Assembly: GCA_034440575.1 (NCBI GenBank)
Contig: JAOTOL010001429.1
Coordinates: forward strand, 683,501 to 747,500
Length of the DNA: 64,000 nt
Source of the DNA: Imbricaverruca yamaguchii
Lineage: Eukaryota > Arthropoda > Thecostraca > Neoverrucidae
Direction: 5' to 3'
Under the pieces are notes generated by a model, which saw only the letters and a program-made list of their open reading frames with translations, was not told the DNA's origin and searched no databases. The translations under genes were made by a program, and so were the position numbers. The first letter of the stretch is position 1, and each line of letters begins with the position of its first letter. Below, in pieces: positions 35,101 to 46,745 of the stretch.

Positions 35101-35182
35101 CTTACACCAGGAGGATAGCGGGGCGTCAGCGAGAATGGTCTATGTGAAGGCAGGAGTTCGAAAAAGTCGTGTTGCGCGCGTG

Positions 35183-35600
35183 TTATCCCAAGGTGCAACT
35201 GATGGCGTGACAATTTTTGTGGTTGCCATGCACGTCATTTTGTAAACAGATCCGGTGGGCTATTCGGTGCGTCCAGTGCCCGTTTGGAACGCCTGGCAAT
35301 TGATTACTAGAAGATTGCAGGTCAGTGGGAGGTAAGAGCGAAGAATGATTTCTTGCCTCCTGCCTCTCCACCCAATTTTGAATAGTCTGGGGCACCTGTC
35401 GCCGCCTTGCGAATCTCGCCTGGGATTTGATCCCAGAACCTGGCGACCCCACTCGGAAACGAACTGACAACGCTCGGCTTACGCACGCGAAGCTCCAAGG
35501 GGGATTTTGGGGTTCTCCAGTGTTGCGAACTGACGCACCGGGACGAGTAATCACAAGATCGCGCACGGAGTTCAACACGCAATGCAGCGGATTGTGCACG
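35183..35600 (-). pseudogene. Possible decayed LINE C-terminal fragment
   Basis: One reverse frame reads SFPSGVARFWDQIPGEIRKA, which resembles the extreme C-terminus of many LINE ORF2 proteins (a phenylalanine-aromatic-W-x-L/I-P pattern). The rest of the 86- and 138-codon overlapping frames is not recognisable. This is a weak call. Confidence 0.2.
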
Positions 35601-36620
35601 TCACACGCATCCGCATCATCGCCTCGTCAGCGCCTAGCAACTGCAGTTCTGACAGTCGTGAAATGTGCTCCGCGTCACTATAGGCCAACTACTATGTGCG
35701 ACTGTGAAAACTCGCCAAAGTGCCGACCTATGGCAGGCTACGCCAAAGTTCCGACCTATGCCACTCTGAATGAGGGGTGAGACTTTCCCGTTAGCAAGGC
35801 ACTACGTTACTAGGGTAACACGATATTTTATCATAGTGTTATTACAGGCACACGAAGCCATAGCTATGCATGCGCCCAACGCCAGGAGACGTAAAGTGCA
35901 AATTGGATGTGATATGTGATAAAGTACGAAGAGAGATGGCGTCAGGCTCGGAATTCAGGGTAGAGTTGGGACATGGGTTATTTATGGGGTTGTCGATATA
36001 TTAGTAGGAAACTCATTTATTCTGCAGTCTATATCACGCCATTTGTATTCCATAGCTGGCCCAGTTTAGTTGGGCGAAACTTCCAAGCTCGTTCTTTGAC
36101 CTGCCTTCAGGATCCATCCTGGTTAACCGAAAGTAAAAACGTGCCGATTTTATTCGCCCAGCATGCGGCACACTGTCTATGGGTTCACATGCACACCGAA
36201 AGGGGAGTGGGTGTGGTCCGCACATCCCTCCGGGTTTCGACGATATCTCAAATAGACGATATCTCATTTAATGCACTCTTGGGACTTCGTAAAAAGTTTA
36301 TAGTGCATTTTCTGCAACTTATTTGTAAAATCCGTTGGTAATTATAGAAACTGGGGAGGGTGGTGCGAAGTCGACCGACCCCCGAGCGTTCAAGGTTACA
36401 GTTCCGTCGGCGCAGTATGGCGGCCGATCTCTACCTCATTTGACTCTGTATGTGTTTATTTACACGGTCATGGAATCTACATTGCATCAAGTTCATTGCA
36501 GCCTAATCTACCCTCAAAATGTTGCACTCCAGTAGATTCGGGAATCTCCGAGATATTCGGGAGGGGGTGGGGGGTGCGAAACCACACCTACCCTGCCGTG
36601 CGTTATGTGGGAGGCTCTCC

Positions 36621-36685
36621 TTGATTGATTGATTTATTATTTGGGCTTAAGGGCGCATCAACTGCTACTGGTTATGTAGCGCCCA
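36621..36685 (-). mobile_element. 65-bp micro-retroposon with perfect 13-bp target duplication
   Basis: tgggaggctctcc is at 36608-36620 and 36686-36698. In its own sense the unit begins tgggcgctacataacc, carries the stem-loop closed by atgcgccc, then ttaagcccaaataa and a tail of (atca)n words (ttgattgattgattt on the + strand). Confidence 0.9.
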
Positions 36686-37182
36686 TGGGAGGCTCTCCTG
36701 AGCACGTGCTAATCTGAGTTGGGGGAATGGCGAGTCCAATTCGGATAGGAAGGTTGGTGAAGCACACCTGGTAGACCTACCATTGGCACTCAAGATCAAA
36801 GGGTTTTCGGGGCATCGTCGGCCATGAAAAATGTCGCCCCCAACCAATTTCGCAGTGACGCACATGTGGTTGAACATGAACATACAATACTCCCGATGAT
36901 TTTGCTGGAAAGAAAAAGATGGGTTGAGGTGATTGAGAGCAGTGGCTGCATATATGGCGCATATTTACCGCAATAATCGAAGCACCCTCTTCGACCCTTC
37001 CCACAAAATGTACACTGTACGTGCACACTTCCACGTCTACGGAGAGGTACACTGACGCATCGACAGTATATGATTTGGTCCATCCAGAGCATTGCCAGCT
37101 CTTCCCTGCGCTCAGATAATTCGCCGTGTCCGTCGGTTTTCGTTTCTGCTGGTATATCGGCGTCTGCTTAATGTTCACACCT

Positions 37183-37696
37183 TTAACCTGTGCCGTCTCG
37201 GGGAGGGTCGTTTTCCACCTCATCCCGGAAGTTTTCCCCGGATAGTATAATAAAAAACAGCGCGCGACAGGGCGCTGAAGCTTGACACACGTTTTCCCAC
37301 ATTAATTTGACAGTTGGAAGATTTTGAGATCAAGTCATCGGCGGTCACCGAGTTAGTCAAGACCATATCTTGGGACCATAGTCGATATCGCCTTCCTTTT
37401 TCTGGTTCAAAATAAGTCTTGTTTTCACAAATCGTCACCAAAATTAACTTCCCAGAGCCCAAAACATCAAGTTCGATTTGGCCACATAAAGCTCCTTATT
37501 GACGTCTCTTTTTGGGTGGGTAAAACAAACTGAGGTGGTTTTTGGCCATCCTCGACGAGGGCCTTCCGATGACGCCTTTCTTTTCCGTGCGGCGCTTAGT
37601 TTGCTATTCGATACATGCATACATACGGGGGTATGTAATGCACCGTCTCCCCGAGGTGGGGTGTGAGGATCTGACCGAGAAAAAAAACGGGGTTAA
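37183..37696. mobile_element. piggyBac-type non-autonomous element, copy 1
   Basis: TTAA at 37183-37186 and 37693-37696 flank a 506-bp body starting CCTGTGCCGTCTCGGGG and ending gaaaaaaaacggGG. Internal words are shared with the copies at 47007 and 51917: tttcccacattaatttgac, cgagttagtcaag, cgacgagggccttccgatga and gtgaggatctgacc. TTAA duplication with C-run ends is the piggyBac signature. No transposase. Confidence 0.72.
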
Positions 37697-39264
37697 ATAC
37701 ACGCTCGGACAACCCCGGTGCCTCGTCTTAAGGAATTTTTTGTTGGGGGGGGGCCATTGGTGGTTGCGGGGAACAACGTGCGAGCCAACTAGATCCGCCC
37801 AACCCCTCCAGCAAGGTTGAAGTACCACGGAATGACCGCTGATTGATGGCCGAAGTTGTGGTTGGGGGCGCGCCCCCACTCCACCTTCAACTGACGTCTA
37901 TGGGAAGCCCCGGATCACGCCGCGACATCGCAAGCAGTCCGGTGTGGTTCTGTATATCTGTGACATACATCAGCCCTTTTAAGCGCTCTGGTCCGTGTCC
38001 ACGAATCATTGCAAGGTCAACTTCGTAGCCACTACATGTTTGTGATTTTCAACCATTTATAAAACACGGCCGTTGCACACGACCAGACGATTGCTCTTAA
38101 TCGCATGTGTACACCGAAGTGCTTCAGTGTTCGTAGGAGCGCAAAATGACCAGCGTAGTCGATGCGCCTTAAAACACCGCCACCAACATTGCGTTGTGAC
38201 AAGGCACTGGCACTGATGGCGTTCACTGAAGCCGCTGAATTTCGCGGCCCTGGCCATCAACATTCAGGTGTGCTGGAGGTGCGTCGTAATGTCTACAGCT
38301 GGATGTTCAAGTTCGCATCTACTCACCGCACATATCAGCATTCAGAATAATGGCTTTGTGGGGGAAATTTCGCTTGCACTGGTCTCTAGTATACTATTGG
38401 GGGTGGACAGAAATAATTGGCTCTTATTCAAATATTGTAGCATTATACAGACGCAACGATTTTTATGCCTGTCTGCACGATACAATGAGCTGCGATATGA
38501 TAAAAATATGGACATCTGCTTATTGCACTGGTGGACTTCAGTATCTATCCATAATATGTCGATATACATATTTTCCCACTAGTCCCTAAGGTGCGTCGCT
38601 CGCCGGAGTCGTCAGTGCGAGCTATGAGGATGCAGTTTGGTGGATGTTCTAATTGTCCTTTTATTTCCGCAAGTCGTAGTGAACTTTTAGGATGGCGTGC
38701 TGGGTAGTTTTTATTCCCGTGTTCCGTCGATGACGCGTTCGGCACGAACTTTAATCAGTAATCTCGCTGCATGGCTGTAATACGACAATTAGTTACTGTT
38801 CTTTCCTGTACACGTTTTTAGCGTACAATGTTTTGCAACACGAGGTGCACATCCAGAGCCCAAAATATTATGGACAATTCTAACGCTACTTTTTGTGAAT
38901 AGCTAACATACTGCATGGCTGCAGAAGTTGCCTTGTGATAGCTGTAATTTGACTTCGCTACATGGGGAAGGTCATGAACCATGTGCTTTGGAAGTTTTTT
39001 CTTCAATAATAGCAACCTAAGAAGTGTTTAAAGAAAAACCAACATCGAGTTGCCACGTGGTCGTGCTTGTAGGAACCGGGTGTGGGGGAGGGGGAGTAGA
39101 TTGGTATGTATTGTCGGATTTGCAAATTGGTGAAAATAGCTTCATGGCGAATGCTAAATTATCCATCAATTAGGTGGCAATCATTACTTCAGATTCGCGA
39201 TGAAAATACATTTGAGACCACCAATCGTCACATGAGTCATAAGACCCTACTACTCGGTAACCCG

Positions 39265-39790
39265 CTCCGTCTCGTGGGGGTCTGTTTACGTTCCCCTTCA
39301 AGGTTTTCCGTGGATAGTATGAAAAAACAGCACGTAGCTGCTCGCTAAAATTTTGGAATCCACCACCACCACCACCTTGTGTAAGGATAAGTTTACTTGA
39401 AACAATCATGAATGATCAAAACTGGTCGAAACGCCCCAAATTCCAAATAACTACTTAAAACGTTTCTCAGTGGGTTCTACTCGTTATAAAGATACAAATA
39501 GAAAATCAAACAAAATTTTTTGGAACATTCACGTTTTCGGAGGGGAAGAAATGTGGAACCATGTTCCATTTCGCCTTCATTTTCTGATGCCAAATACGTT
39601 TTGTTTTATCGTCTTCAAGAAATTGAACCCAACGCCAAGATACGTGTCGTCATTTGTGACCTTAACACACACACGGCCAGCGTTTTGGGAGTAGCTTCTA
39701 ACCCCACTCGTCGAGTGCCTTCCGATGGCACCCTTCGCTTTCGTGTGACGCTGAATTTGAAGATTAGAGGCGGGTGGGACTTATGACTGG
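39265..39790. mobile_element. piggyBac-type element, degenerate copy 2
   Basis: The order of shared words is the same as in the other three copies: gtctcgtgggggtctg, ttttccgtggatagta, then actcgtcgagtgccttccga and tttcgtgtgacgctg. Ends are too decayed to place the TTAA sites with confidence. Confidence 0.55.
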
Positions 39791-39977
39791 GCGGGATGCA
39801 GGTATAAAGAAGTGGCGGGATAAGATGCGCTGCTCAGGGAATGAGCCGATTCTGACGGCGGCGCTCAGGAGGCTAAGGCGCCGTATCACCGTATGTCCTA
39901 GTGATGGCCAACTGCAAACGTAACCACATGATGCACGCCGATCAAACCACGTCTTGGGGAGTTGGCCTCGTCATATC

Positions 39978-40130
39978 GCAGGGCGTGGAGCGTCGGCCTC
40001 TTGGTCGCAAGATTGTGGGTTCGAATCTGAACCGACGCCATTACAGAGCCCACCCGTGACCAATCGGCGTGGGAGGTTGGCGGCGCTATACGACCTAGCG
40101 GTTGAATGCGTCGCAAAAGAACCCAAAGTT
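39978..40130 (+). mobile_element. tRNA-derived SINE (type 2, tRNA-Lys-like head)
   Basis: The head has cctcttggtcgcaagattgt and the B box gggttcgaatc. The shared domain gaccaatcggcgtgggaggt follows. The 3' stem-loop is cggcgc...gcgtcg with loop tatacgacctagcggttgaat; then caaaagaaccc. It is closest to the copy at 59406-59572. No duplication was found. Confidence 0.72.
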
Positions 40131-41019
40131 CTTCTGTCACAGGGCGAGGCAGGACGAGGTCGATTTCGGCTGGGGCACACAATCGTCGATTTCGCCCAAC
40201 ATCTGCTCTGTGGGTAGGGCAAGCCCAAATTGTCTTCGATGCCGCGCACCACTAACACTGCGTGACGTGATTCCATGCCTTCTTCTCGCCGATAATCGAA
40301 TACCCCGTTTTTTTAGTCGCTCAGTGCTGTCACCCCGCGATCTCCTGGGTGACAAACTCGCTCGCGGTTCGGGGAAACTTTTTCGCCTTCTTTCGGGTGT
40401 CTACTTCAGAGCGATTTGCGCACCGCACTGACGTGTAACACTAGAAGCTCGGAACGATATGCATGCATTCTGGAGGTTCGTGTACAACTGGTGGCACCAA
40501 TCCTCCAGCTGTCCAGCTAGCATTATTATGGGCGCTGTTTGACTGAAGCGGTCGGTCCGCCCCTATGCTCGAACAACCAACCAACACAATGAACTCGTTT
40601 GAAATGTACCGGAAATATTTGCGTCCTTCAAGAAAACAGCCGGTTTTTTTTGGGGGGTGGGGGATTGTCTGACACATTCAATACAACAATGAAGACTCAA
40701 TCTCAAACGATCGAACCATTCGCACGATTCGTACAACCATTCTACATCCGTACACCTTATGCAATCGAAACTTCTTTGGTGTCCGCGCTTGAACATCTGT
40801 ACGTTCAGGCTGGGGATCGGTCGTGTGTTTAAGATCATTCGAGCATGAACGTTTTAGATTATATCAGGTTAGTTTAGTTCCGGAATGCATCGGGTTGGGA
40901 TCTGTCGGGTCGGTGGATTGCGGTTTGGCAAGGTTGGGCTGGACTCTGGCATGTGGTAGATTGAGATTCCTGTCCGGTTTTGAGCACGAGTGCGGGTTGG
41001 TTGCTTCTAGATGCACACA

Positions 41020-41168
41020 TAGAATAGAGGGCTTGCTTTTCAGTATTACAGGGAGGGCTGATCGACAGATTTGGTGGGCAACTAGTTGAGTGTGCACAGT
41101 GCAACCAAGAAGGGCCCTTGTGGCTCATAGTTGCACTTATCTTTTATGTCTGTCTTTATGTCTTTACA
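41020..41168 (+). mobile_element. 3' fragment of the CR1-like LINE
   Basis: The words agaatagagggcttgctttt, cagtattacagggagggctg and caaccaagaagggcccttgt match the reverse complement of 23740-23860. It ends in tttatgtctgtctttatgtc, the same 8-bp tail. The two copies together define the 3' end of the family. Confidence 0.88.
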
Positions 41169-41279
41169 AACTCATCCCATAATCTCCCAGTGTTGGTGGG
41201 TCGAGCATGGTAGAGTATCCTTGGCCGTGCACTATACGATTTTAGTTTGTTTTGAACAGCCAACAGCCTGGCCGAGCCA

Positions 41280-41425
41280 AATCTAACCAAGCCATACCCA
41301 GTATACGCTATCCCGACATGACCTAACCTGTTGTGCCATCTTACCTAACCCACCTCGGGTTAACCTTAACCTAATATCACCAAACCGAACCTAGCCTAAT
41401 CTATTCCAGCCGTGACCAGCCTAAG
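41280..41425. repeat. Degenerate CCTAA-rich patch (telomere-like)
   Basis: Words such as acctaacc, cctaaccc, ttaacctaa and tagcctaatc recur at irregular spacing. TTAGG is the usual arthropod telomere repeat; this patch is too degenerate to call an interstitial telomere. Confidence 0.35.
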
Positions 41426-41599
41426 ACCTTCAGGAGCTAGATGGCCTAAACCATAGGGATGTTCGATCGTGTAAGACCCACGAATGACGTTAGACTGACG
41501 TGGTACTTAAAGAGTCAACATTTTTGTTCACAAACGAACAGTGTGGGTTTATTTTAAAAAAAACGGAAGTACCGTTGACCATATCTTAGTATTGGATAC

Positions 41600-43114
41600 A
41601 TCTATTCGTGCAGCTTTTAAACGGAAACAACATCTTCATGCAGTATTTTTTTTACATTGAAGCGGCATATGACACGACCTGGCGTCATGACATTCTCTTG
41701 AGGCTGCAGAGAAGCGCTATCGGCGGCCGTGTGGGCATGTTCCTGCAAAACTGTTTGGCGGACCTTTTTTTCGGGTCCGTATTGGGGACCATTTATCGGC
41801 ACGCTTTCAACTTATAAATGGAATCCCACAGGGCAGCGTGCTGAGTGTGGCTCTCTTCGCCGTTATGATTAATGACGTTTTTGTTGGGCTTCCACCAAGT
41901 ATTGGCCGATCTCTCTTCGTAGATGCTATAGCTATTTGGTCCTCTTCTTCAAGAGCCTCTACATCATCGTGACAGCTTCAGCTTGCGACAAACCATCTCC
42001 AGAAGTGGAGCACCATGAATGGCGTTGCGCTATCCACCACAAAAACTGCAGCAATGCATTTCTGTCGCCGTCATTGTTGCCGTGATCTTGCACTTACTTT
42101 GTACGGTGAACCCATTCAACTATGCCCGGTATTTAAGTTCTTGGGTATGTATTTTGACAGTCGCTTGCTCTACCGAGAACATCTAAAAATTATTCGTGAC
42201 AAGTGCGTTACATCTATGAACATTCTAAAATGTGTCACGTACATCGTACGGAGGGGACCGACAAACACTGCTGCTTCTTTACCGATCTCTCATCCGCTCC
42301 AAGCTAGATTATGCTTGTTTTGTTTATGATGGGGCCTGTGCGTCCGGAAAACGTGTTCTGGACACCGTGCATCATTCAGTTCACTGACCCTTTAGTGTAC
42401 GATATCTTACGCCGCCTGACTATATTAGATTACGCAGGAAAAATCGTCCACTTCTGTTGGATTCCTAGCCACATAGGTATCGCAGGCAATGAACAAGCCG
42501 ATAGTGCTGCTAGGAGAGCGGCACAGGCTCCCTTGCGGAGAGCATTCCCAATCCCCGCCAAGGACTATCACTCAGGTATATTAGCTTTTCTAACAAGTAA
42601 GTGGCAAGCGAGTTGGGACGAGCTTGTTTCCAATAAACTACGAACAATTAAGCCGTCTCTGGGCCAGTGGATGTCATGCTCGCGTAGCACAAGGCTAAGC
42701 GAGGTGACGCTTTGCCGTCTACGAATAGGTCACACTTACGCCACCCATGGCTACTTACTTAGTGGTGAAAATAAACCACTGTGCTCTAGATGTGGAGCAG
42801 TGCTAATTGTTAGCCGCGTCCTAATTTCATGCCCGAGACGTTGCCTTGAGCGTCATATGTATTTCGGGAGTGACCAGGTTCGCTCACTCCTAGCAATGCT
42901 AGGCGACAAATCACAGGTCGTGGAATCCGGAAGGCTCTTCAGCTTCTTATGTGATGTGAAGTTTTGCGTTATTTACCCAGGACGTTAACATCTAGATACG
43001 CCAGAAAAGACAATACTTGTAATATAAGGGATGTCTTATAGCTACCCTGGGAACAATTAACAGTTATGGGCGCTAAATGACCTAGTAGTCGGCGCGCCCT
43101 TAAACCCAAATAAT
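41600..43114 (+). mobile_element. I-like LINE (RNase H type), 5' truncated, with defined 3' end
   Basis: Carries reverse transcriptase and RNase H remains followed by a 3' UTR. The 3' end is agttatgggcgctaaatgac, then the closing stem ggcgcgccc, then ttaaacccaaataat. The identical 3' end (with an (aatc)n tail) is found in the truncated copy at 46381-46608. A micro-retroposon has inserted in its own tail at 43115. Confidence 0.86.
41608..42988 (+). pseudogene. I-like LINE ORF2 remains (RT, RNase H, Cys motif)
   Basis: Segments in order: FYIEAAYDTTWRHDILLRLQ (RT motif with a catalytic-region Asp), GIPQGSVLSVALFAVMINDV (palm), RSLFVDAIAIW, where the canonical active-site ADD is lost (VDA), and TKTAAMHFCRR with FKFLGMYFDSRL. 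An internal deletion near 42300 joins to the RNase H end HFCWIPSHIGIAGNEQADSA, then TLCRLRIGHTYATHGYLLSG and the Cys motif CSRCGAVLIVSRVLISC, where the usual His is replaced by Arg. Not functional. Confidence 0.87.
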
Positions 43115-43169
43115 CTGGGCGCTGTATGACCAACGCAGTCGATGCGCCCGAAAGCCCAAATAACCAACC
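43115..43169 (+). mobile_element. 55-bp micro-retroposon inserted in the LINE tail, perfect 13-bp duplication
   Basis: aaacccaaataat is at 43102-43114 and 43170-43182. The unit starts ctgggcgctgtatgacca, closes with gatgcgccc, and ends gaaagcccaaataaccaacc. It inserted directly after the 3' end of the LINE copy, so it is younger than that LINE. Confidence 0.88.
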
Positions 43170-43420
43170 AAACCCAAATAATAAATCAACCCACGAATGC
43201 TCGGTCACCGAAAAGCGACAGTTATTTCACTCAAACGTATCGGTGTCCATCACCCACGGGCGATGCGTCGTTCCATTTTCCATTCCATTGGTGGACGGTC
43301 TTGTATTATTGATAGCTAGCAATTTTACTGGGCGAGGTTTATGACACGGTATCCGCCGAACAATTCGGTGGCTGTTTGTCACACGTGTCGCTCGGAACTG
43401 AGACGTCCGATTCAGAACAG

Positions 43421-43481
43421 TTGGTTGGTTGGTTATTTGAGTTTTAGGGCGCATCGACCGGGTGTGGTCATTTGGCGCCCA
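43421..43481 (-). mobile_element. 61-bp micro-retroposon with perfect 15-bp target duplication
   Basis: tccgattcagaacag is at 43406-43420 and 43482-43496. In its own sense the unit starts tgggcgccaaatgacca, closes with gatgcgccc, continues taaaactcaaataa, and ends with (ccaa)n. This is the cleanest of the very short copies. Confidence 0.93.
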
Positions 43482-43559
43482 TCCGATTCAGAACAGACGT
43501 AGCCGCCTGGCGGTCACATTCGCACCGCACTTCGCCAACAACGCACAATATTGTTGGGC

Positions 43560-43612
43560 TGATTAGATGACCCTGTAATCGGCGCGCCCTTAAATCCAAA
43601 TAGCCAGTCAAT
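43560..43612 (+). mobile_element. Diverged 3'-module
   Basis: Reads gattagatgaccctgtaatc, then ggcgcgccc, then ttaaatccaaatagccagtc. The 5' stem is lost or changed (gggctg). No duplication recognised. Confidence 0.5.
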
Positions 43613-43619
43613 AAACTTG

Positions 43620-45479
43620 ACAAGCATTTGGCACTTGGCAAGCATTTAGATGTATGTCTTTTGTGGCTTGGGCTGTGGTCATGACGAACTGTGGGGTGAC
43701 CATGCGCATGGAACCCACGCCTTGGTGCTCATATCCATGAACTGGACATCCTGGAATAGCCTTGGGGAGCGATTATTCGTCCACCAAATTTGGTAGCGAC
43801 TGGCACAATCAACGTGAGATGTGCTGCCGCCAAAAGAAAGCACGCCTTGGTTACATGCTGCACATGACCCGGCCAGTGGTGCAAAAGCTGCTTTTGGTCG
43901 TGAGGCGCATGTTTACACGGTGGTGCGATTTGTGGCAGTTCGCCGCCCCGCTCCTGGAATATTGGTGCAGAACGTGCACGCCATCCCAGCTGTCCTGAAA
44001 CTCGCCTGCCCGAATACCCACGGTCGTAGCCAACCGCCCACCAAATTTCTCGGCCGTAGCACACCGAGGTGCTATTAAAAGTGAATGCATGTGCATACCC
44101 CACGCCGCCACCTATCACAAAAGCTGCTGGGTCAGCGTTAGGTTTATGCAGTGACCAAATGATAGCGTGAAATGCAATCCGATGTGACCTGCATCGCTGG
44201 CTGACGGAATGGGCTCCAGAATGTGTGCACGTGCATGACGCTCGCACCGTAGCACCCATCAACATTGAGTGGAGACCAAAGGCCCAAATACGAGGGTAAT
44301 TGCGCCCTTTAACAGTTTGCCATGTCCGGGTGACAGACGACAGCAAGAGGACGAACGCGTCGTTTTCGATGCGGTGAGCACTTACCTTGAGTGATGTGCT
44401 GGGTGGATTTTCCGGATAGCAAGGCGCTGCTTTACTGCCTCAAAGGCAGTAAAGCAGCCCATTCCCTACTATTCAGCACGCTAGGCAGATCGAAAATTCT
44501 TCCGGACACCGTCATTCCGTAGGCTTGACAACTTGACTTGACAGCCTGTGCCTCGCTACACTGGCTGTAAAGGACGAAGGCCCTGTCGGGGTCGACGCAA
44601 TCCCCCACACCATGTGCTCGTGAACACGTGCGCATCCTGTTGGTGTTGACGATCATGATGTCAACTGTCAACCACCACCCGCTTGTTAGTACCTACCAAG
44701 CATCTTCCTGGCAGCGGTGATCGTTCGTCATGCCCTGCTGTCGCGCTTCGACATCGGACGAGAAGACAGCCACCGTCGCCGTGTGCCCAACGAACAGGGC
44801 CACTCACTGGTCGAGAACGCTGCTCGCAGACAGGTGGCTCCTCTGGTCGCGCTGACTGAGCACGCATAGTGACTGAAACATCGTCCGCCAGCGGCATCTC
44901 GACGATGGAGGGCTGAAGAGGGCAGACCACCCGACGCCACGGGTGATATTTCATTAGCGTTGCCAGGAGAGGAATATCTGGTCGCTGTGTGACGGGTATA
45001 TTCGGTGTGCCCCCAAAGTCCAAAAATACGCAACCAAATGTAGCATTAAAATAAAACTTCACTCATTTTTGAGCCCATAGCGTGTTTAGGCGTGTATTTT
45101 TCGTTTATCTTCAAACACCTGATGGGATATGTACAGTATATAATGACGATAAAACTACCATACCGTCGGCGAATTGTATTGAATAACACCACGTCATTGG
45201 TAGTATCTTTACTTGAAACCCAGTCACAAAAATCTGTATTTTGTATCACCTAACATAGTGGTGAGCATTGGCATGATATATGGAAAAGTACCCTAGAAAC
45301 GATTCGTTATGCTTCAATGCGCATAAGAAGCATGATGTCGGCACTGGGAATGATGTCTTCAGTGTTCGTGAGGTTCGGTGGTATGTTCCATCGTATTTCA
45401 CGAATATTTTACTGCTGATGATCGACTGTGAGTATTATCTGAATGTAGGGAGGGTTATTTAGTTTTCATCTTCCTCTTC
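43620..45479. other. Intronic sequence, no recognised gene
   Basis: Two long reverse frames (43729-44346, 205 codons; 44661-45062, 133 codons) have no recognised domain. Some words recur between 43781-43900 and 44035-44150 (cccaccaaattt, caaaagctgct), suggesting an old local duplication. A perfect hairpin lies at 44426-44458. Confidence 0.35.
44426..44458. repeat. Perfect 14-bp inverted repeat with 5-nt loop
   Basis: gctgctttactgcc at 44426-44439 and ggcagtaaagcagc at 44445-44458 with loop tcaaa. No gene is adjacent, so it is not called a terminator. It may be a small fold-back insertion or a structured RNA. Confidence 0.8.
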
Positions 45480-45600
45480 TTTGTAAGATCATGGGTTCTA
45501 ATCCCACAGCCGGCGGGACTACCGACTTCACCCACAATCAATCATCGAAGAACTGCTGGTCGTGCTATATGACCAGCAGTTCCGTGTGTCATGCGTGTTC
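45480..45600 (+). mobile_element. Decayed SINE fragment
   Basis: Contains the head words ttgtaagatcatgggttcta and atcccacagccggcgggact (compare 59450-59485), then acccacaatcaatc and a changed stem-loop with tgctggtcgtgctatatgac. The central domain is mostly lost. Confidence 0.5.
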
Positions 45601-46380
45601 ATGGGTGCCTGGATTCACATTCACAAAATCTCAATCTCCATTTCCCTAATTTCACCAGATTCTAATTCCCCTGATGCGGCAAAGTCCGGTTTCTCGAGAT
45701 GCAGCATTGTGATTGACGAATTCGCAAATTCTTCAAACCTCGAAGCTTAAAAGCCACAAAGCATATGACATAGCAGAAAGCCATTGCAAGCCTGACTAAC
45801 CTTTCACCGCATAGTGGTGGTGCGTAATGTACCTCGACTCTGCATATCGAGCGCAGTCGACTGGTGCGCTCCCACGACCCTCCGTGGTTCTCCTCAGCCC
45901 TGTTTTCCTGTTGCCGAAACGGTTACACGGGGTATCCCGGAAACTCGTGGGCCGGATATTCCTTTGAAGTTCTCGGTATGCAGTCGGTATTTAGGTCGGC
46001 GCCAGTCAGAACGCACCGGCTCAAATGCGGTTGTGGTTCTGAGAATGAGTCGATTCTCATCTCTATATGCCGCATTTGTCGAGAAGTTGACAGGACGTCA
46101 CGTTCGTAGCACAAACGGGCCAACAGCCTGAACGGGTACTACGCCGATACAACTCATAACAACAAATATTGCTCGATACTGCCCCGTCTTCCAGTGAGCA
46201 ACAAGTCAGCGCTGTGGCGAACCTGGGTGGTTCGTGAGCGATGTATGCGTCTGCCGTCATGCAGATACGCCAGGTGCCGTAGCTGTACACATGGCAAGCC
46301 CTCGATTTAGCAAGTCCGGTGACATTTGTAGCTGCTGAGTCCCGTGAATACGCCACGCTTGTGACTTCACCGCGATCAAA

Positions 46381-46608
46381 TTAGGTGACAAGTCACAGAT
46401 CGCGGAATCCGGAAGGCTCTTCAGCTTCCTATCTGATGTGAAGTTTTCTGCTATTTACCCGGGTCGTTGACGTCAAGGTGCACAAGGAAAATGAATACAT
46501 GTAGTACAAGGGACGTCCTATAGCGATACTTCGAACAATTCATAGTTATGGGCGCTAAATGACCTCGCAGTCGGCGCGCCCTTAAGCCAAAATAATCAAT
46601 CAATCAAT
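46381..46608 (+). mobile_element. 3' fragment of the I-like LINE with perfect 13-bp target duplication
   Basis: caccgcgatcaaa is at 46368-46380 and 46609-46621. The 228-bp insert matches 42900-43114 (ggaatccggaaggctcttca and others), ends with the GGGCGC...GCGCCC stem-loop and ttaagccaaaataa, then a tail of four aatc words. This fixes the family's 3' terminus and its target-primed mode of insertion. Confidence 0.93.
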
Positions 46609-46621
46609 CACCGCGATCAAA

Positions 46622-46745
46622 CGCCGAAGGCTTTGGTCGTGGGTCCGGATCCCACAACCAGCACGGTTGCCGAGTCCACCCACGACCAATCGGTTGGAAA
46701 ATTGGCGACGCCACGTGACCTAGCAGTCTGAACACACGTGGCCGG
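46622..46745 (+). mobile_element. Decayed tRNA-derived SINE, interrupted by the LINE fragment
   Basis: Words gctttggtcgtgggtccgga (B-box region), cacgaccaatcggttgg, attggcgacgccacgtgacc and agcagtctgaacacacg follow the SINE order. The 5' part may continue to the left of the LINE insertion. Confidence 0.55.

Noticed and set aside
43729..44346. 205-codon reverse frame
   Set aside because: No recognisable domain, and partial internal repeats suggest non-coding sequence.
44426..44458. Transcription terminator
   Set aside because: It is a hairpin without a T-run, in a eukaryotic intron; a bacterial-type terminator makes no sense here.
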